From contig JAOVVO010000037.1 of assembly GCA_028564675.1 (NCBI GenBank), forward strand, positions 62,001 to 126,000: 64,000 nucleotides of DNA, read 5' to 3'. Position 1 is the first letter of the stretch; each line of letters begins with the position of its first letter. This DNA is from Onchocerca lupi (Eukaryota; Nematoda; Chromadorea; Rhabditida; Onchocercidae). The notes beneath the pieces are model-generated. The model was not told where the DNA came from. It did no database searches and saw only the letters and a program-made list of their open reading frames with translations. Shown here piece by piece: positions 50,501-62,953 of this stretch. A program made the position numbers and the translations under genes.

Positions 50501-53500
50501 TGTTGACGATGAGAAACTTTTTGAATCAGATTCTAATGAATAAGAAAATAGAGCCAATAAAATTACCACAGAAATATCGAATTCTTGATTTTCTGCTTTT
50601 CAAATGAAATTTGCTGCAATTCCTTGCTATTCCCAACACTATTTAGTTTTTCGAACCATGTATAACCTATTGATGAATCAGAATCATTATATGAATCAAA
50701 ACCAGTAATATCTTGGCATCTCATGATTTGAAAATCTTTTTATGGTTGTTATCAGCGTGAATTTCAGGTGGTACAAAATTAGACGATTTGTCAACCATTG
50801 GATCATTAAAGGCTAGAAAAGGCGATTGGGAAAATTCTGCGAAAGAGGCAGAATATACCGAAAAGAAAAATATTGCTGAGGAGATTATTTCAGGAAAAGT
50901 GAAAGCTAATTTGGAAAAGTATGCATTTTAATTGCATCAGTAATAAAATTAAAGCACAAATAAAATGCAAAAATTGCAGTATTAATGAATTGAAATTGCG
51001 TCAAGTATTGAGTAAACTTTGATTGGCATATCAAGAAAAGTTGGTCCAGATAAAGTAGATGTGTAAGAAGGAGATTTAGGAGTACGACAAAATTTAGCGC
51101 GTTTTAGGAGTTATCCTAAATCCAAAACTTAACTCAATGGATTTTTTTTTTCTTTTTTTTTTTTTTTTTTTTTAGACAGAGCGAGGGAAGGATTGTGAAA
51201 AAAGATTTGAGTATTTGTATTATGATTATTTAATAAAATGAAAAATTTACTGCTTTATGCTTTTCGAACTTCATAATCTGAAAATGTGATTGATCGTCTT
51301 TCTGTAGATTTGTCATGGGTGCCGCCAATGAAGAAGAAGAAGAAGAGGAGGAGGAAGAAGAAGATGGAAGAGATCCAAATATCGTTCGTGAAGACAAGAA
51401 ACGTCGTAAGGAAGAACTCAATTTTGAACGGGTTTGACATTCAAAATATTGCTTATCAAATTTGAACCTGAATAAGTTAGATTTTATTTTTTTTCAAAAA
51501 CCGTTTATAAAGCTTTAGAAATATACATGGAATGAAAGATTGAGTTCTCGATTTCCTTATCAAAAAAGGAATTTTTACCATAGAAGTTTAGGTAGGTGAT
51601 ATAAAGAATAAATGGAAAGCAGGCAACGTGCAAGCAACCGATATCAAAGAAATGAAGAATGATCTGAAGGAACTACAAAATTGTCCTGGGGTCAAAGAGC
51701 GCTTTCAGGAAATGACGGAGGCCGAACAAAAAGTTACTAAACAATGGGACAGTAGTGAACTCAATACTTCAGGTTAATTCTTCATATATAGTTCAAGTCT
51801 TCTGAACGTGCAGAAATGAATGTTCTCTCTATAAGATATGATCTTGATTTATAGAACAAAGTTCATCCTAACTTTATAGTTCATTTCAAGCTGCTTAGTT
51901 AGGAAACCAGTCAATTTCCATGTTTTATCTGCAGAAATTATAATAGGATGTGATCTTCATCTCATGGCGTTTTATACGGATGAATCAAGTTGATTAAAAG
52001 TATTATCGACTAAATTTTCTGCAACTACATATTTTTTTTCCAATCATTATCGACTTTGCGACGATTAAATTCGAATTTAGGAGTAGCTGATGCTCGCAAA
52101 TCATTTTTGGAAGGTTCAGCATTTCAATCCGGACCGATCGAGAGAACTGCCATTGAACTTCAGGAACTTGAGTTTAAAAGTCAATGTCTTTTCATTTCTC
52201 AATTTTCAACTTTTTCAAAAAAAAAAAAAAAAATTCTGGTACTTAATATATTTGAACAAGCACTTCTACATTTCTTTAAAAAAATGGACACTAAACATTA
52301 AGATAGCCTTTTAGATCCAGTTGATTATACTTAAATCCTTTGAATTTGATAATTTATTTGAATAATTAAAATTCGGTTGAGCAAATATCTAAACTATTTA
52401 GCTAGTAAAATTCAGTTTGAAGCTTGAAGGATGCGAAATTCAATAGCTGTATTTTGTAGATGATGTACTATAGCATTAAATCATTTTCAAGACACAAAAT
52501 TCTGAAGCTTAAATTTCATCCTTTTTAGGATGACTGTTTAAGAATAATGCCAAGCGTTTATGTTATTCCAGACATTACATTAATTTTCTATTTATCATTG
52601 AAATAAAGCTTCAAATTAATCTGGAAATTTCTTTATTTGTTTTTTGAAAAAAGATTTAAATTAATTTTATCAAAGTGATAAGTGATAAAATTTGTTTGCA
52701 GAGCTTCAAGATTTCAAAGAACGTTTTGAAAAAGGTGAAGGTGATATCCAAGTGCAGAAGCATGAAATTGATATACATGCTGGCGATCTCAGTGGTCTTA
52801 AATCAGCGTTCGAAAAAGTAAGCATCACTAATTTTGTTTATATTTCTAAAGCTGATGGATGAAATCGGTATCAATTTACACTTCAGATGAAATTGAAAGT
52901 AAAATTTTTGCTTAACAAAAAGAAGTTAATTAGTTGAGTACAATTGAATGGAAGAATGAAAACTTTTCAGGGAGAAGATAATTTGGAAATGACATCAGAA
53001 GAAAGAGCGGAATTGAAAAAGAAACAAATTGAAGAGGAGTTTTTGAGGTACAAGCTTGATAGACGAGCAGCTGCAAAAGGTGATCATTCCTCCAGAAATG
53101 AACATGAAGGTTCGTATTTTTTGATTAATGCCTTCATTGATGATCTCCAGTAGTTATGCTCCTGCAATATAGTTTTATGATATGAAAATGAAGGAAATTT
53201 TCAGACAAACTATTGGATGTAGAAAATAGAATGGCTGGTAAAGATGGGCAGAAATTACAACAAATCGATGCTCAAGGAGCTCAAACAGTTGCTTTAGAAA
53301 ATCGGGTAGGATATATGATTCAGCATTATTTTAATTTAAATATTTTATTTTAATTGCTAAAGATACTCCCAAAGCTTTTTAAATCAAAGGATCGCAATTA
53401 AATTTAAAATATTTTGAAACTAATTTTCATATTTATTGGTGTTTTCTACCAGGAGATGCATCTGAACAAATGGGACAAAAAAAAAGGTGCAATTCCGGAG

Positions 53501-55885
53501 CCAGTGAACAGGCGATCGGTCGAAGATGAAGGTTTGTCAGCAATGGAGAAAAATTGTAAACAATTATTTTCACTTGTTTCAGAATCACCGCAATTTTACT
53601 AGCATAACATTATTTTGAAACGATTTCCAAATATATGCGTTCATTCGTTCATTCATTAAACACTCTTTTGCAAAGTAGTTGAGCTGCCTTAAGCCAAATT
53701 TAAAGAAATGTTTATTTTGGAAATTCAGAGGTCATCATATAAATCCTCATCTTTTATTTCTGCCGCCAAATCGTGAAGTCATAAAGTAAGTCGCAAATGC
53801 ATGACTTATGAATTTCACACTGTTGTTAAGAATGAGAATGTGATAGTAGAAGAGAAAAAAGATTGTTTTTCCTGCATCATTTTATGATTATTTTGAATTC
53901 TTGTTTATTTTCTGAAGAAATCAATTACAGAGAATGAAATAGAAGATGATGATGATGCTTATGATGTTAAAAACCTCACGCAAAAGTTCACAAACATTGG
54001 TAGAGGAGAGGAAACAAAGATAAAATACGATAGACCTAGTGATTTGGATGAAATTAAGGTATTCGTTTAGTGTATGTGTAATGAAATCATTTGATATATC
54101 TTTAAAAAAATAGCATTCTTCATATTCACAAGTTCAATTTTTGAAAAGTACAAATTTTGGGCAATCCTTTTTTCAAGCATTGAGCATATGCTTCTCAACT
54201 AAAGGTTTTTTTTAGATAGCTGCGCGTAATCTGAAAGAGCAATTCGAAAAAGCTGGAATGGAATTTGAAAATCAAACAGCAGAGGAAAAGCGCAGACAGC
54301 TTGACGAAGAATTTGAACGATTAAGGCGTAACTTAATTTTCTTTTTTTTTGTTTTGTTTTTTTTTTTTTTTCTCGACTAAATCGATGATAGAAATTGAGT
54401 TTTACAACTTCTGAGAAAAAATCTTCTATTTCATGTTGCAAGTGTGCTGTGAAATTTAGCAAATAAAATCATAGTGGATTAAAGGTGAAAAAGAAGAAGC
54501 GGCTGCTGTTCGTGAAGAGACTCCTGAAGAAGAGAAATTTCCCGAGAAGGAAGAAATCCATGTAGCTGCTGATCACGCCTCAAAAATGGCCGCAAAATGG
54601 GAAAAAATTCAGAAAAAGGAGGCTAAAAAAGCTGAAAAGAGTCGAATGCCATCGAAAACTACCACACAAACGGTAAATCCAATAATTCTCAGGCAGTAGA
54701 TGCTTGTCCTTTTTTTTTTTTTTCCCGACAATTATTTACTCCTCTAGCTCATTTTTAATTATCTATGCCTCCTTATTTTCTGTTTATTATACGAACCATT
54801 TTGTAATACTTTAATACTCTAAATGATTTTGCAACTTTTTAATGCAAAATTATAAATATAGCGAATAAGTTTTGAAAGTAATTCCATTCATTTGTTTGTA
54901 ACTCAAATTTAAAGAAGAAATACGCAATAGAATGATTTCTGTAAATTTTGAAAATTCTAGTTTCGATTTAATCAATCCAGATATATATCATGGTAGTTGG
55001 GAAATGTTTCAACGCAAAAGATGAATTAATCACCAAAATGTGCAACCAAAGTTTTAGAATAGAAAATGAAGAAAAGAAAAATGATTTTTGCAGCTGAATA
55101 ATAAGTTTAAGTAAATTTTTCAGTATGGAAAGATATTTTTGCAGGAAAAGTAAAACATGCAGAAGAAATCCGTTGCTAAATAACACATCATGTTTCAATG
55201 TTTCAATGCGTTTTAAGAAGCCATCTCTTTCATGATTCAAAATTCTTTTAGTCATTTGCTCTATTTATTTTGAAGTAAAATATCTCAAATAAATAATGAT
55301 TCATACAAAATGAAACAAATTACATTTTTTTTCGCATGTCTTTTACTTATAAGTTTTCAGCTAATAGAAAATACAATTGGAATTTTCTTTGTGTGAGCTA
55401 ATTTAACCATATCTGTTTTAAGAAGCTAACGGTGTTTAAACATTTTAAACCACTTTTTACATATTTTACTCATTGGTACCTTTCAATGATAATAATTACG
55501 TAATTAAGCTTGTACTGACATCTCAAAAAAGAATTTGCTACGTTAATCCTAAAATCATAGCATTTAACACATTCGTATGTCTGTGATAGGGATAAAAAGT
55601 GATTTGAAAATGAGTAAATTTTTCAAATTGAAATTTTTGAGTTTAGTGTGAGGTGCTCATGTTTTAATTAACTTAAATTAAGGATTGCTGTGTTTCTTCT
55701 TTCTTTTTTTTTTTTCCACTAATGCATGAAATACCTTGACTTCAGATTCGGAATGTCCGTGTGACATCTTCTCCGCTATGCAGTTGCTGCGGTAAGACTG
55801 TTTACCTCGCGGAACGTTTGCAGTGTTTCTCACAACTATATCACTTGAAATGTTTTCGATGTAAGCACTGCGGTCTGCATTTAAG
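44545..55885 (+). CDS. LIM-domain protein, long form (3' end outside or not found)
   Basis: Skipping the short form's last exon, 47332 joins in phase to 50768-50918, 51308-51431, 51592-51772, 52081-52179, 52702-52817, 52971-53109, 53205-53305, 53453-53531, 53931-54058, 54216-54327, 54485-54672 and 55746-55885, about 787 residues so far. The added region is Lys/Glu-rich helix with a run of 11 Glu and repeated Phe-Glu-x-Gly-like motifs (RFEKGEGD, AFEKGEDN, SFLEGS, QFEKAG). It leads into a second LIM domain (CSCCGKTVYLAERL ... YHLKCFRCKHCG). Only the first six zinc ligands are encoded; the exon ends at a GTAAAA donor, and no convincing exon for the last two ligands was found downstream. A cytoskeletal, actin-associated role like EPLIN is inferred from the domain type only. 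Confidence 0.75.
48241..48287 (+). repeat. G-rich purine tract
   Basis: A purine-rich run with four or more G tracts in AT-rich intron sequence. It may form a G-quadruplex. It lies about 2 kb upstream of the candidate internal first exon. Confidence 0.4.
50233..50257 (+). CDS. Candidate alternative first exon of the LIM gene (ATG micro-exon)
   Basis: TTTTTTCGCAG (ends 50232) is followed at once by ATGCAAAACATTTACTCC and, after 25 nt, a consensus GTAAGT donor. It ends in phase 1, exactly what the exon at 50768 needs, giving a new N-terminus MQNIYSSC before RGTKLDDLST. As an internal exon joined to 47332 it would break the frame, so it makes sense only as a first coding exon. A trans-spliced, LIM1-less isoform from an internal promoter is inferred. 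Confidence 0.45.
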
Positions 55886-57505
55886 GTAAAAATTAAATTT
55901 TATTTTCAAAAAATAAAAAACATCTCGTTCAGATGACGATGCACTTAAAAGACTGTGAATCGCTTTCAAAATTTCTCGAAGCATTGGATCTTAATATTGT
56001 TTGCATGAAATTTCCCATGCTTTTTAACAATAACCATTTTTTCAAATTTTGCAATCTTCTTGAATTATTGTAATTACGCGGTATAATTTCTACATAGATT
56101 TGCTTGATAACCTAAAATTTCATTAGAAATCTGACAGAAATGTCAGATTTCCAATGTTCTCTACTGATTTCCATCCGAAAATTGTTTCACAATTTTTTAT
56201 TCTACTATTTGAGAGGACTGTGATGGTGACAGAAACGCAGGTTTTATCAGGGATGCCAGAAGTTGCTTTTTACTTCGGGAATTGATTGGGCATTTCTTTT
56301 GCTTGAGAGGACACATGGACAAAATCCGCCTTATCCAATGCTAATCAGGCTTTTGCTAACTTAGATCATCAAATCTTTTCTGGTCACACTATCATTGTAG
56401 AATTGCGTGCAATGCAATGCATGATATGCTTTTAGTTTGTTTGATGGCAGCGAGATTTGTACAATATTTCAAATGTCAACTTTCGAAATAATGAAAATGG
56501 ATAATACGACCTGACTAACGCAATTATCATGTTGCAAATCAAAATAAGACACTGTACAACTCCGATCTTTCTTCAAATTTCTTGAGTTTTCTCGAAATCT
56601 TAACTCTGAAAAGACTGAAAACATAAATTGGCTGCTATGTTACAGCGAAAAATTACCGATGCAAGTTAATTTCGATTTCCCATTCAAATATTCAACTTTT
56701 CGATATTTCTCGAAACTTTTTTTGGCTTGAATTATAATATATAACGATATCGATTTTACGGTCAAGCTGAACCAAAAAACTATGGACTCCTAAAATCGCT
56801 TATTGCTGCAAGCACTTGTGTATGGATCCGATTTTAAACTTTCGCTTGCACGGAAATTAAATCAAGAGTCATGGAAAATTTACAATATTTGATATTTGCT
56901 TTTGGATATTTTTGAATTCCTTTAAACGAAAAAGTAAAATGGTTCTATTTTTTTTCAACAATTTCTGCATATTTTATCAATTAAATTCATTATAAATTTA
57001 CTGAAAAGCAGCAAATCATTTGCATCGAAAATTGGGATCTCTAAAAAGTCCTGACAAATGTAAAAATTCGTAAATGTAAAAGAAAGAATCAAAAGTTATT
57101 AACAAAAAAATCGCAGAAGTGTTCCGAAATTTTTCTACAAATCGCTCATTTAATGTTGCCGTAATTTAGAAAATATATCATTTCCCTTCTAATTTCAATT
57201 TTGTTTCAAACACTTAATCAACTCTTTGATTTCACTAAAAAACGATGATGTAGAAAGCACGTCAGATGCAATGAAAATATCCAACAACAATAATAATGGG
57301 ATGATTTGCAAATTTTTTCAGCGTAGTAGCTGGACTGCATGCATCTGCATTCATCGATGGTCTATTGCGAATTTCTTTCTAAATCAGATGTCGCTTATAA
57401 TTTACCGTAGTCGTTGATCGCTTCCATGAATTTGCTTTGAAAGGAATTCTAATGGAAACAAATGGGCACAAATTTTTGGAAATTGCTTTTGAAAATAAGT
57501 CTCAT

Positions 57506-57611
57506 GAACTGGAATTAAAAAATGCACAAAAGTTGCTCATCGTTTTTTTGCACAAGGACTGGAACTAAAAAATGCACAAAAGTTGCTCATGGTTTTTTTT
57601 TTTTTGCACAA
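57506..57611 (+). repeat. Tandem duplication of a 50-nt unit
   Basis: Two copies of a segment containing AAAAAATGCACAAAAGTTGC, with period 50 nt, each followed by a T run and GCACAA. They differ by a few substitutions and by T-run length. Confidence 0.85.
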
Positions 57612-59458
57612 ATTTGCTTGATTCAAACACCTTTAGAGTGGAAAATTGCCAGCGATCAACAGATGGCAGTATTTTCTGCGAAACACATTTTCGTCGCCTG
57701 TTTGTTGCTCAGAGTTCATATGTTTTCCGACACAATCAACAGTTTGTGATAACAAACTGATTGCTCGGCCAACGATGCTTTTATACTGTGATTGTGGTTA
57801 TATTTCAGGGAATATATCCTTTTAATTGTAGAAATTATTTGTAATGTATAAAAGCTTTTTCATTTTGTTAAAATGAAGGAATTAAATTTGCTTATTCTCT
57901 TTTACTTAGGTTTGCCTTCTATCACTGTTCTAAAATTATCTTCATCACTATCTGTCCTTTGATTACTACAAGATTTTCTTTTCATCTAGTAGTGGATTAC
58001 TTTATAATGGAACTGAATGCATATTTGACGGCCATTAAAATTCTGAAATTTATGGTTTAAGAGGTATTTACAAACTTCAATTGCAAAATTTATAGTTTCT
58101 GAATGAAAAGAACACTAAAAAGAAGGAAATCGGTAACAATAAAGATGAAAGGTGCTTTTTGTTCGGAAAGGATAAAACGAATTAGATCGAGCAAGAAACT
58201 TAATTACCTTCCAAGTGTTGTGCAATTCCTTACTACGGAAAGGACTAAAATTAATATTTTAAAAATAATGGATTTTCATCAAAAATTTGCTCTCCTCAGT
58301 GCTGCGTGATAGATTCAATCATGAATCGGAAATTTCTTATCAAAATCCAAGCCAAAAGATCTTTGCACTAAAAATCTCGCGAAAATTAACGCAATGATGG
58401 AGACAAATTAACAGTTATTTTCTCCAATTAGTTAAAACGGTGTCACAATTAAATAAAGAAAGCTTTTGCTTCATTTAGATTTGAACCACATAAAATGATA
58501 AAAAAGTGATCATTGCAGAAATGTGGAGGAAGATCTTATATAAGTGTTACTCTTCATTTCGATACTGATTGTAAAATGTTGTGAATATTTTTTTGCCATT
58601 TTATTGAACATTGTGAAGTGGATTTGAAGGCCAATAGGTGCGCTCAAAAATAAATTTCTTTTTCAAACAATTTTTGGAGATTGCATCATTCAATTGTGAT
58701 CACTAGTCATTATAAAACAATTTTGAAAATTTTCATGTTACAAACATAAAAAATTTGTAAAAACTAATTTATTTGTACAAAAGAAATTTTCACAAAACAC
58801 ACTATAGCCTCATTTCATAATTACAAAAACTTTATCCAAGCTATGCTAAACATGTAAATTATATCATCAAGTATACAAAGAATACAATTGTCAATTTTCA
58901 AAAACGATTTTAATGCAATCAATCAATTCTGCTCACGATTGTGCCTAGCCAAAATGGTATTCTCATTCGGTACTATATTATCGCCTATTAAAAATTCTTG
59001 TGTCATCGCAGCTATCTCGTCTTCAATGCCATCTCTGCAAATTTCAAAGATAAGTGCAAAATTAAGACATGGAAATAATGAACTCTTGTCAAGTATTTTT
59101 GAAGGAAGGTTCGTGCACAAACTATCGAACTAAATTTGTACTTCATGTGCAAAAAATCCATTTCAACTAAAGTTATAATATTTTATTATCCTTCACAAAA
59201 AATTTTCCGGCTCTGTAGATTAGAAAACTCCACAAATACCACAATCATCGATAATACAAATATGATTACTAAACCCGAAATTTTGTTTTAAATTAGAAAC
59301 AAAATAAAATATATTCAGTTGTATTTTTGATTTAAGACTCGAACTTTGTCTCTAACTTTGATTTAGCAGTAGTAATTTCTTAATGAAGCGCCCTATCACT
59401 GTTATGGCTGTTAATAACTTCATTTTTTAGTATAACTCAACTGTGTCGGATCACTGTG

Positions 59459-59520
59459 ACCTTTATTATTTAGTACTATAATAACTTTAACCTTTATTAA
59501 TTAGTACTATAATAGCTTTC
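59459..59520 (+). repeat. Tandem duplication of a 31-nt unit
   Basis: ACCTTTATTATTTAGTACTA is repeated once with minor changes 31 nt later. No associated gene feature. Confidence 0.85.
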
Positions 59521-60360
59521 CCACAGTAATATTTCTTGATGTTTTTCATCAAAATTGCAAAAGTGCCAGTTTTCCTTCATTATTATTAGTCAGTTCAATA
59601 TGGATCTTCCTGATTTCATTTTACAAATCATTTCGAATTTGATCACTTGAGATTTCGGGTCTTTTCAACGTAAGATATAATCTGAAGTTTTAGGCAGCTC
59701 GACTTACTTTTTTCTAATAAACAATATTTTTTTTAGATCCTATAAGATGTGTGATTTGCTTGCAAAATTCGCGACGCGATTTCACTTGTTAGAGGCATAA
59801 GCTGTTATAAGAATTATAGTCGTTCTATACATCTAAATTTAGCTGGATTTTGAGATAAATCAATTTTAAAAATTGAAAGTATTGTATGCCTTTTCGATTC
59901 GTTAAACGACATTTGCCAATCAAATATCAGAGAATATAATGATTAAAGCAAGTTACTGAATATTCTTAAAGTTCAATTCCCTGAACGATTTCATATTTCT
60001 AAATCAAGAGAAGATTAAGAAACACAAAGACTTTCTTCACTCATTCTTTAATAGCGTTGCCTAACAGGAACATTTTTACAATCGAGGTTATCGACATTCG
60101 TTGAACATAGGTAATGACAACTTGCATGCAACATAGTTGAAAGTGCAGATGATAATGATAACTTGCATGCAATTAAGTTAAAAGTGCGAATAATTTTTTT
60201 CAATATTCCGGTTGAAGTACGCTTGTTTGGCTTATTTACGCTGATATAACCGTTTATGCGAGCATATAGTGATAGTTGTACTAATGTCAACTTTGAACTT
60301 TACAGGTATTAATCAGTCATTAGAGGAAGGATAAATATAGCACATAGAAGTACAACTTAC

Positions 60361-60472
60361 TATTATTTTCGGAACTGTTGAGCAAGTTGAGATTTTGGGA
60401 AATCCTAGAGGACTTGGTTTTGTTGTATCAAGAAAAGATACTGCTATTAGTGGAATGGAAACAAATAAATAA
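60361..60472 (-). CDS. Possible fourth exon of the Lustrin-type gene
   Basis: An open segment after a CCCTAG acceptor that restores phase with the exon ending at 60840, encoding IPLIAVSFLDTTKPSPLG and ending at a consensus GTAAGT donor in phase 0. A further in-phase open stretch lies at 60293-60048 (contains ASCHYLCSTNVDNLDC, then stop). The acceptor is weak and no domain is recognisable. Confidence 0.3.
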
Positions 60473-60839
60473 CTAGGGATTATGCTAATTTTATTTATCA
60501 AAAATCAGTTCAAAAGTTGTGAACATCTACAACTACCAAATATCTCTTGTTATGATTTTCATAAAACTTGTTTTAAAATCTTTGAAGATATTAAGGATCA
60601 AGGAAGTTATCTTTCATTATAAAAAATCGAAATTGATCTCTAACCAAGCACATACATTACAAAAGTTTTCGCCAATTTGTTGCGGAAAAAATTGCAAAAA
60701 AAAAAAAAAAAAATAATATTCAAAATGATCTCCTTATGATTCTTGCACACTTAGATGAAATATCTATGGGCAAAATCAAAGCAATAGCTCTGATTCCAAT
60801 GATGAATCAGATGAATATGTTATTTGAGATTAAATGTAC

Positions 60840-61550
60840 CTGAAATGAAACGAGCGCATTGCGAATGGATTCTGTGGATATGCATTGTGTACAACGACGG
60901 TAACATTGTGATAATCAGGACAGTCCAACGGTGTTACATCCAGACAGCAGAAATAATCCACCTGATTGTGCCAACAGCATACCGTCGATGCATTAGGCTT
61001 GAAAGTACATGATAGGAAGTTTGATTGTATTGAAGTTTTTCATACATCCTTTAGACTAGAATAAACTTTCAAATTAACCTGATCCGGTAAAGCGTTTACA
61101 CAAAGGCTGTTTTGATGTGGAAGGCATTTGCGCGGTTGTCCATCGGGACGATACATTGGCCTAGAATTAACCGGACATGGTGCTATATCTCGTCTTTCCA
61201 AAACATTACTTACGACCAATGTAGACGCTAAATTTGTTTGAATTATTTTGTCGCACATAATTATTTCATTGGAAATTAAATTTGAAAACTTAAGTTGCAT
61301 AGTGGATGAATAGTATCTTAGATTATTTCATAAAACAATTATTTATGCAATAGATTGATTCCGTTTGCTTGAGGAAAATCGAGAATGGAAAAATCATGCA
61401 ATGCTTTTTGAAATAGTTCTACTAGTGACTCATATTATTGATATACATATATTGAAAAATTTGAAATCAGTGAAGCTGATAAAGAATAATTTCTTTCTTC
61501 AAGTTTTCCTTACCTGCCAATAAAAGAAAAATGCACCGAGCAAGCATCAT
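60840..61550 (-). CDS. Secreted cysteine-rich protein with a Lustrin-type domain (3' end uncertain)
   Basis: Three minus-strand exons join in phase: 61550-61514, 61227-61079 and 60997-60840. The start MMLARCIFLLLA is a signal peptide. A compact domain reads APCPVNSRPMYRPDGQPRKC, then LCVNALPDQPNASTVCC, matching the Lustrin cysteine-rich pattern common in nematode secreted proteins (C-x-n-DGQPRxC ... C ... VCC). A second Cys cluster (YFCCLDVTPLDCPDY) and NVTVVVHNAYPQNPF follow. One NVT and one NAS site could be glycosylated. The last exon ends in phase 2 at a GTACAT donor. In-phase continuation is possible at 60472-60361 (TTKPSPLGFPKISTC, ending at GTAAGT) and then after 60294, but those exons are unsure. 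Function is unknown; family members are extracellular and sometimes protease-inhibitor-like. Confidence 0.7.
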
Positions 61551-62953
61551 AGTATCCCAACGATCATTCGATTTTCGCATTATTTCCACTCCGTATCCAT
61601 ACATCCCAATAATATAGGACATTTATTGAAAGGGTGAAATGAATGTGACACATGCTACTACAATACTCATCCATTCCATTTAACAACTTTCCTGATCTAA
61701 TTTTATCACAACAATCACTTTACATCCATACATCCACATCTACATATACGTACCACACATTCAGTTAAATAGCAAAAAATCATCGTAAATCTTCCATTTA
61801 AAGCACTGATAATTTATCAATTTATTTAAAAAATTAAATCCTGTCGCATTTGATGCTACAGATAGTGCAGAATGACCGGCTTATCACTCTTATTTAAATA
61901 TAACGCATGATATAATGAATCTTTGCCCCTCCAAATCTTCTCTGTCAAAAATCGAGTTTTTATTCATGATAAGAGCAAACAAAGCAGTAAGATAAATCCC
62001 GTCAAACTATTTCAAATGAGACAGCATAATTCCAAATAGTTGTGCGTCAGAAAGAAAATTTTATTTTAGTTTTATTAATGAATTCAAGTTACTCTTAACT
62101 GATGCAGTAAAATCTAATTGTCTTTCAGTGATTTCGATGTGATGAGTCTATGAAACTAATTTATAGAATATACAGGAAAAGAGATGATTACAGAATAAAA
62201 GACATCGTCACAGCATGTAAAATTAAATATCAGCTTCTCAACAAATATTCAGAAACAAACGATTCGAGATTAATGTGGAATTTGACGAAAACAAAACTGC
62301 ATGATAGATATAACTTATTAATACTTCGTAATGCAAGGATCTCAGTAAATGCTAAATTTGAATATTTCAGGAAAGAACAAATTAGGAAATGAAATTCAAG
62401 TTGCAGAAGGGATGTTAGACAAACAAATATACAAAAGAAAGTTTCAAGATGATCAGTCACTGTTTGGCCTTAATTAATTAGCCGTGAGGCCCATTGAGAT
62501 TTAATGAAATAAACAAAATAAGACAGACGAAGTACCTAAAATTAAAGTTAACAAATCAGTACTTTTCATTGCTCTTTTTCTTTTTTATTTTTATTGTCAT
62601 CTATTTATTTGTTTAGATGCATTCATGTAAAATCTCTCTCTCACACACCATTCATTACAAAAACGACTTCAGAACGCGAATATGACAAATTTGAAGAAGA
62701 TGAGAAAGAATTATTTCATGTACCATAACTGGTCCTCGAATCAGATAAAAAATATTTCTTTAGAAGTAGCGCAAATTATGACATTTTGTCGAAAAAAACA
62801 AAAATTTCTGGAACTATATTAGATCTTCAAATTTCGTAGAAAAAAAAAAAATAAGTGATTCGTTTATTTTTCATACATGAAAACGTGCTCTCAGCCATTG
62901 TTTGAAGTTTAAAGCAATAAATTAAAATACTTTGCCGAATGACGATTCCGCTG
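61551..62953. other. Interval upstream of the Lustrin-type gene
   Basis: Should hold the promoter of the minus-strand Lustrin-type gene. An 80-codon plus-strand frame at 62150-62392 is rich in Lys, Arg, Asn, Tyr and Ile, which AT-rich noncoding DNA readily gives, and it has no family signature. Nothing else supportable. Confidence 0.5.

Larger units (their letters stand above)
47579..50767 (+). other. Large intron of the long LIM form, with a possible internal promoter
   Basis: AT-rich sequence with several poly-T tracts and a G-rich segment at 48241-48287 (GGGG, GGGGG, GGG and GG tracts). A 25-nt ATG exon at 50233-50257 is listed separately. A 61-codon frame at 50358-50543 is not recognised and shows no splice context. 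Nothing else supportable was seen. Confidence 0.5.
55886..60360. other. Interval after the last recognised LIM exon
   Basis: Probably intron of the LIM gene, or its 3' flank. I searched by eye on the plus strand for an exon that starts in phase and supplies the missing C-x2-H/C of LIM2 and found none convincing. An open stretch after an AG at 56363-56364 has Cys and His but the wrong spacing. Two local duplications (57506-57611 and 59459-59520) are listed. Open frames at 58103-58309 and 58888-59133 have no recognisable features. Confidence 0.4.

Noticed and set aside
51230..51440. Minus-strand Ser-rich and Phe-rich ORFs
   Set aside because: Mirror of the poly-Glu stretch in exon 51308-51431.
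56365..56510. Open stretch with Cys/His after an AG as LIM2's second half
   Set aside because: In phase, but the Cys and His spacing does not fit C-x2-H/C about 17 residues after the preceding CxxC, and it ends at a stop without LIM-like sequence.
58888..59133. Overlapping plus and minus ORFs
   Set aside because: Both frames are open over the same AT-rich stretch with no splice sites or recognisable features.
60824..61012. Plus-strand ORF of 62 codons
   Set aside because: Antisense of the Lustrin-type exon 60840-60997, whose cysteine pattern and splice phases are convincing.
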